Counted from the first letter of the stretch, positions 9,401 to 17,714 are shown. The stretch: 19,244 bases of DNA from Gyrodactylus bullatarudis (GCA_012064415.1 SSNU01000392.1:1-19244); one strand, 5' to 3'. Numbers and translations: made by a program. Notes: a model not told the origin generated them from the letters alone.

Positions 9401-12400
9401 CTCATATGGAAGGTTAGAGAAGACAGACACGTATATTATAGTGATAAACATTATATTTCGCCGGGTCTCTTCAGACTCTACCCCGGTAACATTTAAATAC
9501 TATTACAATGCAAAATATTCTCTGCCTTCTATTGTTCCATTTCGTGATTGTATTTTTAGGCCTCACTACGGAGGGGTAAAGAGTTTTCAACGTGAAAAAC
9601 TCTGCTCACAACTAATTATAATTATCTATTTCTGCCTTTTCATAAACTGATCAATTTTCTGCTGACCACTGTCTCTACGTCGTTTTCTCTTCACTTTTTC
9701 ACAGCTTTTCTTGTCGGTAATTACAGGTTGGGTCATAATTAGATTATCAACTTCTGTTGACTTCTCGTTAGTTTCACTTTTATCCAACTCTGTGACTGTT
9801 GCTGGGGCTGTACTTGGAACTAGAATTGATTGATTATCGGCTTCAGCCAACTTCTCGTTGTTTTCATTATTGCATCTAGTTTCCTTTTGTGTAGAGGATA
9901 GGGGGGGGAGAAGAAAAAGTTGTGGGTTCAAGAATCTTACTTATTTTCTCGATTTGTTTGCGCTTTATGTGAACATCTCGACCCTTGAATCCCAATTTTC
10001 TCGCCAATTCTTTTTGGACGCACAAATCTGGTTTCAACTTGGTGATGAAATGTCCTTCCGCACACCCAAGGTTGGTTTGTCTCACTTTACTGGATTCGCT
10101 TGGATTAACTTGATTAGAAGCATCTGCGCTGTGTCCTGTTGCTTGGATATGATGTTGGACTGCACTGTTGTACTTCGGCCTTAAGTGTTCTCTCACTCTT
10201 TCACCAAGTGTTCTGGTTTTTTGACCAACATATGAAGATCCACACGCACAAAAAAATTGATAGATTACTCCGGAGAAAAATATTGAGTTTTTCGTAAAAA
10301 TAGTTAATTCTCATCTTCATGTCAATTAGGTTTAGTAAAAAAATTGAAGATATAAGGAAAATTTTATGAATTCAATCCTGAACAAGATGATGTCATTTCT
10401 GTCTTTCAATCTCATTCATGATTTACTCTAGTGAAAGGCACAGGTTTTCAGTTTTTACCGAATAACTCAAAAACTCTATCATTGATTTTTTTAAAAAGTA
10501 CATATTTGAAATTAGTAAAAAACATTTTCATGTAAAACTGTGTTTTAATAATTATAATTTATAATTATCATTATAATGAAAAAAATTATAATTATCAGAT
10601 TCTGAAAGCTCATAAATGTTAAATCTTGACTACTTAAAAACCTCATTGAAAAAAAGGGGAAATTTTCCCAACATCACCAAAAAACTTTACCTCAGAATCA
10701 ATTTAAATTTTTTCATTTCTCCTTCATTTCATGAATAAACCCCTGTGTGCTCAAGATATTTTATTTAGCAATCATTCAATACAATAAGCGGTCCTTTCAA
10801 TAACCGAATGCGAACTCTAACCCAATATTCTGTTTATGTTGGTTATGGGAGTCAGAAAAAGGTAAATTTCACTTTTTTATCTCCTAAGCGTTTACTTTAG
10901 TAAAAAAATAACCAACTTTTCTCACTAGTTTATTGGAATTAACGAGTCGAATGAAAGTGGAGTCTTCTACAAACTTGCTGTGGATGACGAATCTCCTGAT
11001 TTAACAGCAGCCCTTGTAAAAACGAACATAAGAGTTGTTGCAGAAATAGTAAGCTTTCAATTTTACAAAGTTCATTTTTCTTAGGAAGAACCCTTTGTGT
11101 ATAAGAACAATACTGAAATAGTCGGATTTAGTGTTGATTTGGTGAAAATGCTAGCGGCTAGACTAAACTTTAATTACACCTTAAGAATAGTTCCAAAAAA
11201 TGTTGAAAAGGCAAAAGTTTTATTCTCTGAGAGTGAATCAACTTTGGCAATCGATGAAGTGTTCCATGGAGTAAGTAATACTTGCAGATAAACTCGATTA
11301 TTTCAAGAAATCAATCACTAATCTTTTCACAGCTAGACATTTATTTGTTAGATTATTCTATAATAATTTTTCATTAATTATCTGGCAGAAATAACAATAA
11401 TTTTATAGAAGTGTAAAAATAAATAGGAACCAATGTCCAGCCACTAAGGAAGACGTGTTGAAGTCCGTTATGAGTGAAAAAAGTTCAGGATTTACACATC
11501 TTAATCAGTGGATTTTGGAAAGTTAAAATATCGTTATTATAAAGATTCGGTAAAATTCAAAAAAAATTCTCTAGTTAGAAATTAATCAGCTATGAATAAA
11601 TTATAATTTTACTCAGGTTTTGAATTCATTTTTAGCTCTCAAAGACCTTAAAGAAGAAATTTTTCAAGGGACCTTGTCACAACTTTTCAATAAATTATAA
11701 TTGGCTGACATAAGTAGCTCAACTAAAAACAGAGATCAAAGAGCTATTTAATGAAGGATTCGTTAAGAGGATTGGAAGACTAGTGAATATGTAGTTATAA
11801 AGCTTTTATTTCACCGGTTCTCATCAGACTCTTACACCGGCTTGATATTTATACATACATTAATGAAAAATTAAAAATCCTCTGATTGGACAAATGGGAA
11901 TTGAAAGAATATCACAGGGGGGGGTAAGATTTCACTGGACTCATTGTCTTTTCTCAAAGAGTTTCTCTCTCGAAATGGCTTTATTTTCGTCGGTTCTCTT
12001 CGGACCAAAAACAGACTTGATATATTTTATATGTATGAAAATTATAAAATCTGTCAAATTGCATGACCAATAAGAGGAGAGGAGTGTCTAAGCCCTCGGG
12101 GCTGTGAGGAAATTACTGTAGCTCATAGCTTATTCGAAAGTTTCAAAAGAGTGGTTAGTATATTCTTTTAAGATTCTTTAGAACAGAATTTAAATTTTAG
12201 TTCAAACTTAGTTTTCAATGCCTAAAATGATTTTATATCCCGTTAAATTCATTAAGGCAATTCTCTATTGAAGGGTTGAAGAGGATGTGATATAATTTAA
12301 GAAATATGTTTAAAATTTTAAATGGAATTCAGTTTTGGATCGATTTTTAATAAGAAGATTTTTATAATTTCCAGAGAGCTGATATCGCAATAGGAAATAT

Positions 12401-14664
12401 CGCCATAACCAACCCAAGATTAGATTTCATTGATTTCCTTAACGACTTTCTTTTCTACTCTACAAGTATTCTGTATAATGATCTGGTTTCCAGTAGTCTA
12501 CATAACAACCTATTCAGCTTCATAGTGACATTTGATTGGCAGATATGGCTATTACTACTCTTTTCAGTTATTTTGGTCTCAATTATTTTGGCCTTGGGCA
12601 ATTTAATCTATCCGGAGAATGAAAGATATCGACTTTATGATGTAACCTTTATGGTGATTGCAAAAATATTCCATGGAACTTATTTCCAGAGACCAAGGAC
12701 ACGAGCCGTAAAAGCTTCCTCTTCCTTTTGGGAATTATTTGTCCTGATATTCCTCTCAATATTCATGGTCAACTTTGGTGGCCTTAGATTGAAACATTAT
12801 TTCTACAAAGCTCCATCTTCACCAGAGGTAAATGTATAAACAGAATTAATAGAAATTTTTTCTGTAATAAAAATAAAAACCCTTATTGATATCAAGTTAG
12901 AAATCTATGATTTTTACATCAAGAACTAAAGAAAAGAATTTTAGAAATCCGGATCGTGTTGCCTACTTTCACTATTTGGAAAGAAAAATTCTGAAAAATA
13001 ATTTTTTAAATGAAAAATATGGTTATTTTTAAAATTTCAATTTGGCGCCAAAATCCCATTTTTTCAAACTTTGAACCCAAAACTTTTTATTGATTTGAAT
13101 GTTTGAGGTTGATCAGAAGAGGTTTTTCAGGATCAAGATTAGACAAGAAAACTGATTGGCACTATCAAATTACCGACAGTTGCCCCATTTTCAAGAGATT
13201 TTGAATTATCGAAATTTCATTGATTCACAAGTAGTGAAAATGATCAAAAAATCGAATTTCAGCTCCCAAACGATAATAAGGCTATGCATCAGATAAGATT
13301 CAGTTGAATTGATTTTCTTGTCTAATCTGGATCCTGAAAAACCTCTTTCCATCAACCTCCCACTTTCAAATCAATAAAAAAATTTGGTTCAAAGTTCGAA
13401 AAATTGTGATTTTGGTGTCAAATTGAAATTTGAAAAATGACCATATTTTTCATTTAAAAAATTATTTTTCAGAATTTTTCTCTTCAGATGGTAAATGTGG
13501 GCAACATGAGTAGGATTCCAAAAAATCTTTGAAACATCGAGATTTCTGTAAAAATCATAGATTCCCAACTTCATATCAATTTGCTTTATTTATGCTACCA
13601 GCCTTAAAATAATTTGCAAAGACTACTCCTAACCCCTTTCACGGATGAACCTGTATCATGTATCTTATTTTCCAAGGATTTGATAGATCTGATTAATCCA
13701 AAAATAATACTCCTGAGAAATTCAGCTACCAGTTCAAATTTTAAACTTGGATTTGATATTGCTCAGAACAATATTTATCAAATAGCCAACTTTGTAACTA
13801 AAGATGGTATAACTGATGATTTGAATGATGCTGTCGATCGAGTCCTCAAGTCGAATGCCTACTTCATTCATGACGATATTACCCTAAAGTATTTTGCAAA
13901 AAAGAATTGTCTCAAGGTTAGCGGCTCTTTCAACAGTGGAGAAATTGGAATGGCCATTCGGAAGGAATATCCCTTCAAGAGTTATCTCCAGTCTGGAATA
14001 AATGATCTCATCAAGAATGGACAAATTGGTCAGCTGAAGAAAAAGTGAGTTTAAACCAATCACAAAGTTGAAAAATATGGATTTTGACATCAACTCGATA
14101 TTTGAAAAATGCCATACATGTTTTTGAAAAGATTTTTTTTTTAATAAATATAAATATATTCATTTTCCAGGTATTCAATATCCGAAGAAAATCAAAATGG
14201 TGGAACTTGTCAAGTAAACTCAATAACAGAAACACTGACAAATAAATTAAACTTCAACTTGGAAAGCTCCAATAATTCAATTCCCTTGGCAGAATTTTTA
14301 GGGATTCTTATAGTTTTAGGAATTTCGTGTATTTTGGCATTGATCATAACAGTTTTAGAGGTTGTCTTGCACAAGGTTATAAAGGTGAGGTTATACACTG
14401 TTAGATGAACTTGGTTCCGTTATAAGGAATCTGTATTGAAGAATTCTGAAATTTTATAAATTATTTAAAATAATTTATTTATAAACATACATACTTTGAA
14501 GTAGTCAGGGAATAGTTAAATAAATACTAACACTACTATATTTATCTTTTATGGTTATCTGATACGATCTAAATTTAATCATTTAATGATTATTTTTATT
14601 TCAGAAAATAAATCGCTTCCGCCATAGAAATACTCAACAAAGGGCTATTCAGCGATTCTTTTAA
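6431..14664 (+). CDS. Divergent ionotropic glutamate receptor (iGluR/IR family), 13 exons
   Basis: Ligand-gated cation channel subunit of the plasma membrane. Proposed exons: 6431-6497, 6526-6684, 6717-6938, 8173-8345, 8382-8435, 8475-8633, 10769-10861, 10929-11048, 11085-11270, 12375-12827, 13677-14044, 14171-14384, 14605-14664. All junctions are GT-AG, phases agree, and they total 775 codons plus stop. A signal peptide (MSSRIIVLIILITVSS) precedes an amino-terminal domain (about 20-305). Lobe S1 has EEPFVYKN, GFSVDLVKMLA and RADIAIG; ITNPR keeps the Thr/Arg (R426) that holds the ligand carboxylate. M1 is about 466-485, pore loop 499-516, M3 530-548. Lobe S2 keeps RNSAT (576-580) and an acidic FIHD (D628) where Glu/Asp binds the amino group. 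M4 is about 726-750, with a short basic tail. The odd point is that the gating motif SYTANLAAF is replaced by IFMVNFGGL. Four introns carry transposons. It is either an iGluR or an ATD-bearing IR; the subtype is undecided. Confidence 0.88.
7341..8058. mobile_element. Inverted-repeat MITE, copy 1 (receptor intron 3)
   Basis: A 718 bp element whose two arms (about 7341-7622 and 7780-8058) are imperfect inverted repeats around a unique centre. Ends read TGAAGTTGGAAATCTATGAT and the complement of TCATAGATTCCCAACTTCA. TA dinucleotides flank both sides (7339-7340 and 8059-8060), as expected of Tc1/mariner-type target duplication. It has no coding capacity; frames inside are by-products of the repeat. 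It lies in the 1234-nt third intron of the receptor gene, and its centre is in the opposite orientation to copy 2. Confidence 0.85.
8815..9402. mobile_element. Foldback element with long imperfect inverted repeats (receptor intron 6)
   Basis: The left arm (about 8815-9000) and right arm (about 9175-9402) are reverse complements over long stretches: ATGCACCAAATTTCCACTTT at 8901 against AAAGTGGAAATTTGGTGCAT at 9269. Because of this the same peptide (MKMHQIST) appears on both strands; it is not a gene. Outer boundaries and target duplication are unclear. It differs from the 0.7 kb MITE and abuts PLE copy C on its right. Confidence 0.7.
9434..9491 (-). ncRNA. Type I hammerhead-type ribozyme motif (copy C), PLE-associated
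   Basis: Minus strand: core CUGAAGA, loop GACCCGGC, then GAAA; all conserved core bases are present. Helix III is AUAUA/UUUAU with one U-U mismatch, ending A-U-C, with predicted cleavage between 9442 and 9441. Inner helix I is UAGAGU/ACUAUA with one mismatch, and an outer stem pairs UGUUA with UAAUA (one G-U). CCGGG 5' of inner helix I can pair with CCCGG before GAAA. It lies about 135 bases past the stop of PLE copy C on the same strand, the terminal-repeat position. It is antisense to the receptor gene. Confidence 0.75.
9626..10310 (-). pseudogene. Penelope-like element 3' coding end (copy C): GIY-YIG endonuclease plus basic tail, 5' truncated
   Basis: This is the best-preserved PLE copy. 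From 10310 the minus strand reads SGVIYQFFCACGSSYVGQ, then RTLGERVREHLR and VQHHIQATGH. That is a PLE-type GIY-YIG nuclease: GVIY for GIY, YVG for YIG, the catalytic Arg and Glu in ERVREH, and the CxC...H...H residues typical of Penelope. A linker (CVQKELARKLGFKGRDVHIKR) follows. The frame breaks at a run of eight C on this strand (9901-9908); one base of slip joins it to the tail, which ends KRKRRRDSGQQKIDQFM and stop. The RT domain is absent, so the insertion is 5' truncated. In an intact element the nuclease nicks the target DNA to prime reverse transcription. It lies antisense in receptor intron 6. Confidence 0.85.
10540..10605. repeat. AT-rich imperfect hairpin
   Basis: ATTATAATTT is followed by several complementary TATAAT/ATTATA blocks that can form a weak cruciform. 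It is probably simple-sequence DNA within intron 6 with no assigned role. The remainder of this part of the intron (10311-10768) holds nothing recognisable. Confidence 0.35.
11786..11849 (-). ncRNA. Type I hammerhead-type ribozyme motif (copy D)
   Basis: Minus strand: outer helix I AAUAU/AUAUU, short inner helix I AGU/ACU, core CUGAUGA, loop GAACCGGU, then GAAA. Helix III is AUAAA/UUUAU (5 bp, AGC loop) ending A-U-A, with predicted cleavage between 11796 and 11795. GCCGGU 5' of inner helix I pairs with ACCGGU before GAAA (six pairs, one G-U). The core is intact. It lies in receptor intron 9, antisense to the gene, 176 bases from copy E, with no PLE coding sequence nearby, so this is a solo terminal-repeat pair. 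Confidence 0.78.
11965..12022 (-). ncRNA. Degenerate hammerhead-type motif (copy E)
   Basis: The minus strand has CCGAAGA in place of CUGANGA (the invariant U4 is C), then GAACCGAC and GAAA, the same loop as copy A. Helix III survives only as 2 bp, and the pseudoknot partner GUCUG has one mismatch. It is probably inactive. Its flanks (ATATATTTTATATG, then TGACCAAT about 45 bases on, plus strand) match those of copies A and D, which marks it as the same terminal repeat. Confidence 0.55.
12892..13573. mobile_element. Inverted-repeat MITE, copy 2 (receptor intron 10, opposite orientation to copy 1)
   Basis: A 682 bp copy of the element at 7341-8058, flanked by TA at 12890-12891 and 13574-13575. 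Arms run about 12892-13165 and 13313-13573. Its unique centre (CAGCTCCCAAACGATAATAA) is the reverse complement of the centre of copy 1, so the two lie in opposite orientation 4.8 kb apart in the same transcription unit. It is non-coding. Receptor intron 10 continues to a good acceptor (TTTTCCAAG) at 13676. Confidence 0.85.
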
Positions 14665-14665
14665 T

Positions 14666-14700
14666 AATAAAAGCTTATTTTTACAAATTTTATTTTTATT
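14666..14700. terminator. Back-to-back poly(A) signals of two convergent genes
   Basis: AATAAA at 14666-14671 (plus strand) starts one base after the receptor stop codon. On the minus strand AATAAA occurs at 14695-14700 and 14689-14694, directly after the DPH3 stop. The stop codons are 36 bp apart, so the two 3' ends must nearly touch or overlap. Confidence 0.65.
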
Positions 14701-14967
14701 TTAAGATACAAGAATTTGACACGATCCATCAAGCTTCAGGGACTTTAAGGAATTTTCTCCATCATGGATTACTTTAATAATGAGCGAACAACTGGGACAT
14801 TGTGCAACACATTCACCTTTTAAAATATCTTCCTTAAACTTAATAATTTGACAACTTACTAGACTTATAATGAACCGATCTCCACATGGACAGGGATATG
14901 TGAATATCTGCTCATCTTCTTCAAAAGTTAAGTCTTCGATTTCTATTTCATCGTGATAGATATCCAT
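14701..14967 (-). CDS. DPH3: Diphthamide biosynthesis protein 3, CSL zinc-finger protein
   Basis: Small cytosolic iron/zinc protein that supplies electrons to Dph1/Dph2 for the first step of diphthamide synthesis on eEF2 (family knowledge); it also takes part in Elongator-linked tRNA modification. The N-terminus [20 protein letters not shown] and the PCPCGD.F then [11 protein letters not shown] motifs carry all four zinc-binding cysteines. Unspliced, the frame has a nine-residue insert between F(I)IS and EDIL that no relative has. Removing a GT-AG intron at 14833-14859 (27 nt) gives exons 14860-14967 and 14701-14832, 79 residues, and restores the family spacing exactly. It shares a promoter region with CNOT9 and converges on the receptor gene. 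Confidence 0.95.
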   Translation of the reverse strand: MDIYHDEIEIEDLTFEEDEQIFTYPCPCGDRFIISLVSCQIIKFKEDILKGECVAQCPSCSLIIKVIHDGENSLKSLKLDGSCQILVS

Positions 14968-15149
14968 AAGAATTTTATTATAGCTCGAAACCAGAAGATA
15001 AAATCCTATTTTCTATAGTATCCCGAGTAATTTACTTGGTACCACCAAGTTGGTAGAAATTTTTTGGAATTTTTCTTAGTTAAAACAATAAACTTCATCG
15101 TTGAGCGCTAGTTTAATCTTTAATAATATTTGAAAATAAAATTTCAAAG
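14968..15149. promoter_or_regulatory. Divergent promoter region between DPH3 and CNOT9
   Basis: The 182 bp between the two start codons must hold both promoters and both 5' untranslated regions. I see no TATA box at a convincing distance from either start. A short palindrome, TTGGTACCACCAA (15038-15050), is the only structured element noticed. Confidence 0.5.
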
Positions 15150-16252
15150 ATGGAATTATCGGTAAATTTATCTTTAACCTTTTAGGAACTAGAAAATGTT
15201 TACAAATGGATTAAAGAATTAAATAATTCTGAAACTCGAGAAAATGCTTTGAATGAATTATCGTTAGTTTTCATCCTCTTATTTTTATAATATAGTAAAA
15301 AACGAGAAACTGTTCCGGATTTAGCCGTACTCCTTTGGAATTCTTTCGGAACAATTGCTGCTTTATTACAGGAAATATGCGCTATATATCCTTACATTAA
15401 TCCCCCAAACTTGACAGCCTTGCAGTCTAATAGAGTTTGTAATGCTCTAGCACTTTTACAAGTTCTTGCTTCACATTCTGAAACAAGAAATGACTTTTTA
15501 AAGGCCAATATTCCCCTATATCTTTATACATTTTTAAGTATTCAAAATCGTGGCCGACCTTTTGAATATCTACGTCTAACAAGTCTAGGTGTTATCGGTA
15601 CACTAGTGAAAACAGACGAGCCTGAAGTTATTGCCTTCCTTCTTGGCTCAGAAATTATACCCCTTTGTTTGCTAATAATGGAATCTGGTAGTGAACTTAG
15701 CAGAACTGTGGCCACATTTATTATGGAGAAATTACTATTAGATGATGTTGGTCTTAACTACATTTGTCAAACTTATGATAGGTTTGCACATGTAGCTGGA
15801 GTCCTCGGCCAAGTTGTCGGCCATTTAGTAAAAGAACCGTCAAGTAGATTATTCAAACATGTTGTTCGTTGTTACTTGCGTCTATCAGATGATCCTCGGT
15901 TAGTAAACATTTTTTGAATGAAAATATTTCGTTCATACCTTATTAATTTATAATTCAAATATTTAATTTTTGGCTTGATAGGGCTAAGGATGCTCTCAGA
16001 GGTGCTTTGCCAAGCCAATTGAAAGATAAAACCTTTGCTTCCCTTCTTGAAAAGGATCCATGTACTCAAAAGTGGTTGAACCAATTGCATAAACAAATTA
16101 GCGGTATTGAGAGCAGTACCGTTAATCAGACAGCTTTGTCCAATGCTCCAATGTCATCAGATGGAGCTAATCTACTGACAAATCCTTCTAGATCATTACC
16201 TAGCCAGGTTCCCGGTCAATCAAGCAGCCAACAGGCTCCAGGAAATTCTTGA
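15150..16252 (+). CDS. CNOT9: CCR4-NOT complex subunit 9 (Rcd1/Caf40)
   Basis: Armadillo-repeat subunit of the CCR4-NOT deadenylase, where it helps recruit mRNA decay and silencing partners (family knowledge). Exons 15150-15161, 15186-15262, 15296-15898 and 15982-16252 join to a near full-length protein: [82 protein letters not shown] and [14 protein letters not shown] are almost unchanged from animal orthologues. The C-terminus is less conserved and rich in S, P and Q. Introns are 24, 33 and 83 nt. The first one contains an in-frame TAG just before exon 2, and no other in-frame Met is available until well inside the protein, so splicing from the MELS exon is the simplest start. A poly(A) signal AATAAA lies at 16322-16327. 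Confidence 0.97.
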
Positions 16253-16853
16253 AACTAATTATAACTGTATTAATGAAAAGAATTCTTTGGAATTATGTAT
16301 CGTAAAACTTATAATTTTCAAAATAAAAATACTAAAAATTAAGATTTCTGATGATATTTGCCTCAACATAAACAGTACAGTAACAGTTTGTTAACATATT
16401 AACTTATTAACAGGGCAGCGACTCGGGCATATTTCTTGAAAGAAATAGCAAAGATAAATCTACCAATAAGAATTAAGAATTTTATCAAAAATATCAAATA
16501 TGTATTAGAAATGTGTTCGCTAGAAAGGGAGCATGTCATGTTTTATTAGCAAAATTTTTTCGGTTAACAGAAAACTCAAAGAAGAAAGGATGATACCTGC
16601 TGATTAGTATCGAAATTCTATTCATCATATCTAAAATTAGCAAATTTACTGCCTTACTTATTAATATATCTTTCAAAAATCATAATATCACGTATCTACT
16701 TATAAGTAGACAAGTAAAATTAAAAATAATTGTTGGATCAACAAATGATGCAAAGCAGCATGCAAGAAATACAATTATTGTACTAATATTATTACTAAGG
16801 CGGTCAAAATGCTTTTTTTGATATGTTGCTAGAAATTTAATGAGATTTTTGAT
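16253..16853. other. CNOT9 3' untranslated region and featureless AT-rich DNA
   Basis: The CNOT9 poly(A) signal lies at 16322-16327. Beyond it is a short plus-strand frame (about 16508-16590, NVFARKGACHVLLAKFFRL) that has no start and matches nothing I recognise. No repeat or RNA gene was seen. Confidence 0.4.
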
Positions 16854-16898
16854 AATTTTTCTATTTTTCTGCTATTCAAAATCGAATGCTATTTTTCT
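16854..16898 (+). repeat. 45-bp perfect direct repeat, left copy
   Basis: Identical to 17710-17754, same orientation. It is rich in GCTATTTTT units and contains GCTATTCAAAATCGAATGC. It marks the left edge of a segment that holds two oppositely oriented LINE fragments. Confidence 0.9.
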
Positions 16899-16924
16899 TC
16901 AAATTGTCGCTTTAGAAAAGGTCT

Positions 16925-17243
16925 GCTGAACTGTTATTATCACTCCCCAATGTTTTCTTCGAAAAACTCTCAGTACTACTTAATTATTTTATAAATATTA
17001 GCTATATTCCCTCTGAATGGATGATCATCAAGATCACCCCCTATCCCTAAGGTTAATAAGACCACTAATCCTGAAGATTATCGCCGCATCTCCAGTCTCC
17101 CTATTTTTCTCTGTCTAATTAATAACACTATCAACCAACATTCAATCAATATCAATCTCAACCAGGTCGACCCCTACCAACATGGCTTCATCCCTAAAAA
17201 AAGCACCACTAAAAATCTTTTATCATTTCTCGAAAAAGCCTGA
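16925..17243 (+). pseudogene. Non-LTR retrotransposon reverse transcriptase fragment (fingers region), plus strand
   Basis: The translation reads IPSEWMIIKITP, then, after an extra C in the run at 17037-17041, PIPKVNKTTNPEDYRRISSL, followed about 25 residues later by QVDPYQHGFIPKKSTT. This is the typical 'IP..WK...ItPIPK......YRPISlL....Q.GF....ST' order of CR1/jockey-type LINE reverse transcriptases before the catalytic motifs. It stops abruptly at about 17243, where sequence in the opposite orientation begins. The YADD motif is absent. It is an inactive fragment. Confidence 0.75.
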
Positions 17244-17244
17244 T

Positions 17245-17658
17245 GTGAGACATGATCAATTTAAGATTGGTCAAGTCATCACAATCAGATAATTCATATT
17301 TTGTAAAAATTAAATTATAAAAAGATAGGTAATTCGGATCATATTTAGCATTTCTCAGATAATAATAATTATTAGAGAGAGAATAAGACTCTGTGAATTT
17401 TTTGACTAAAATAGCAAATCTCCGGACCCAGAGGGGGTTAAGGCCAGAGACCAATATTAGTGCGTTGTACGAGTCAATATGAGGATATAAAGAATGTAAA
17501 AACCTATATTGAACACGTTCAATAGTTAGACACTGAGATTGATTTAAATTGGGTAAGAGAGGAAAAATATAGTCAAAAAGTGGAAAGACCAGTGATTTGT
17601 AAGCTTTTAGTCTTAAATCACTGGATTTAGTAATCACTGGTAAAAATAATAGTATCAA
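17245..17658 (-). pseudogene. Non-LTR retrotransposon C-terminal region, minus strand
   Basis: The minus-strand product has DLRLKAYKSLVFPLFDYIFP and, soon after, IERVQYRFLHSLYPHIDSYN. These match the 'Y.slv.pllDY....w......ie.vQ.RflR' region that follows the reverse transcriptase in CR1/jockey-type LINEs. It is truncated at both ends: on the 5' side it joins directly to a piece of the linker (repeat at 17654-17714), and on the 3' side it meets the plus-strand RT fragment. It is not functional. Confidence 0.65.
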
Positions 17659-17714
17659 TTCTAGGGAGATTAGCTAGAGGATTTAATTTTAAACTAGACG
17701 ATATACGAGAATTT
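17654..17714 (-). repeat. 61-bp direct repeat (LINE linker piece), copy 1
   Basis: It matches 18024-18084 with a single mismatch (G at 17707, A at 18077). On the minus strand both encode SLKLNPLANLPRID of the LINE linker, but the two are joined to different downstream sequence: IIFTSD here, CSIQYRFLH in the other. Confidence 0.85.

Noticed and set aside
13602..13676. Earlier 3' splice site (CAG at 13599-13601) or a TTG start at 13614 for receptor exon 11
   Set aside because: Splicing at 13601 meets an in-frame TAA at once, and starting at 13614 leaves no phase-compatible join. The acceptor TTTTCCAAG ending at 13676 is phase 0 and places DLIDLINPK where lobe S2 normally begins.
16925..17658. 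Twin-priming inversion of one LINE insertion
   Set aside because: Twin priming puts the inverted 5' segment upstream of the direct 3' segment. Here the RT and C-terminal pieces are in the wrong relative order for that on either strand.
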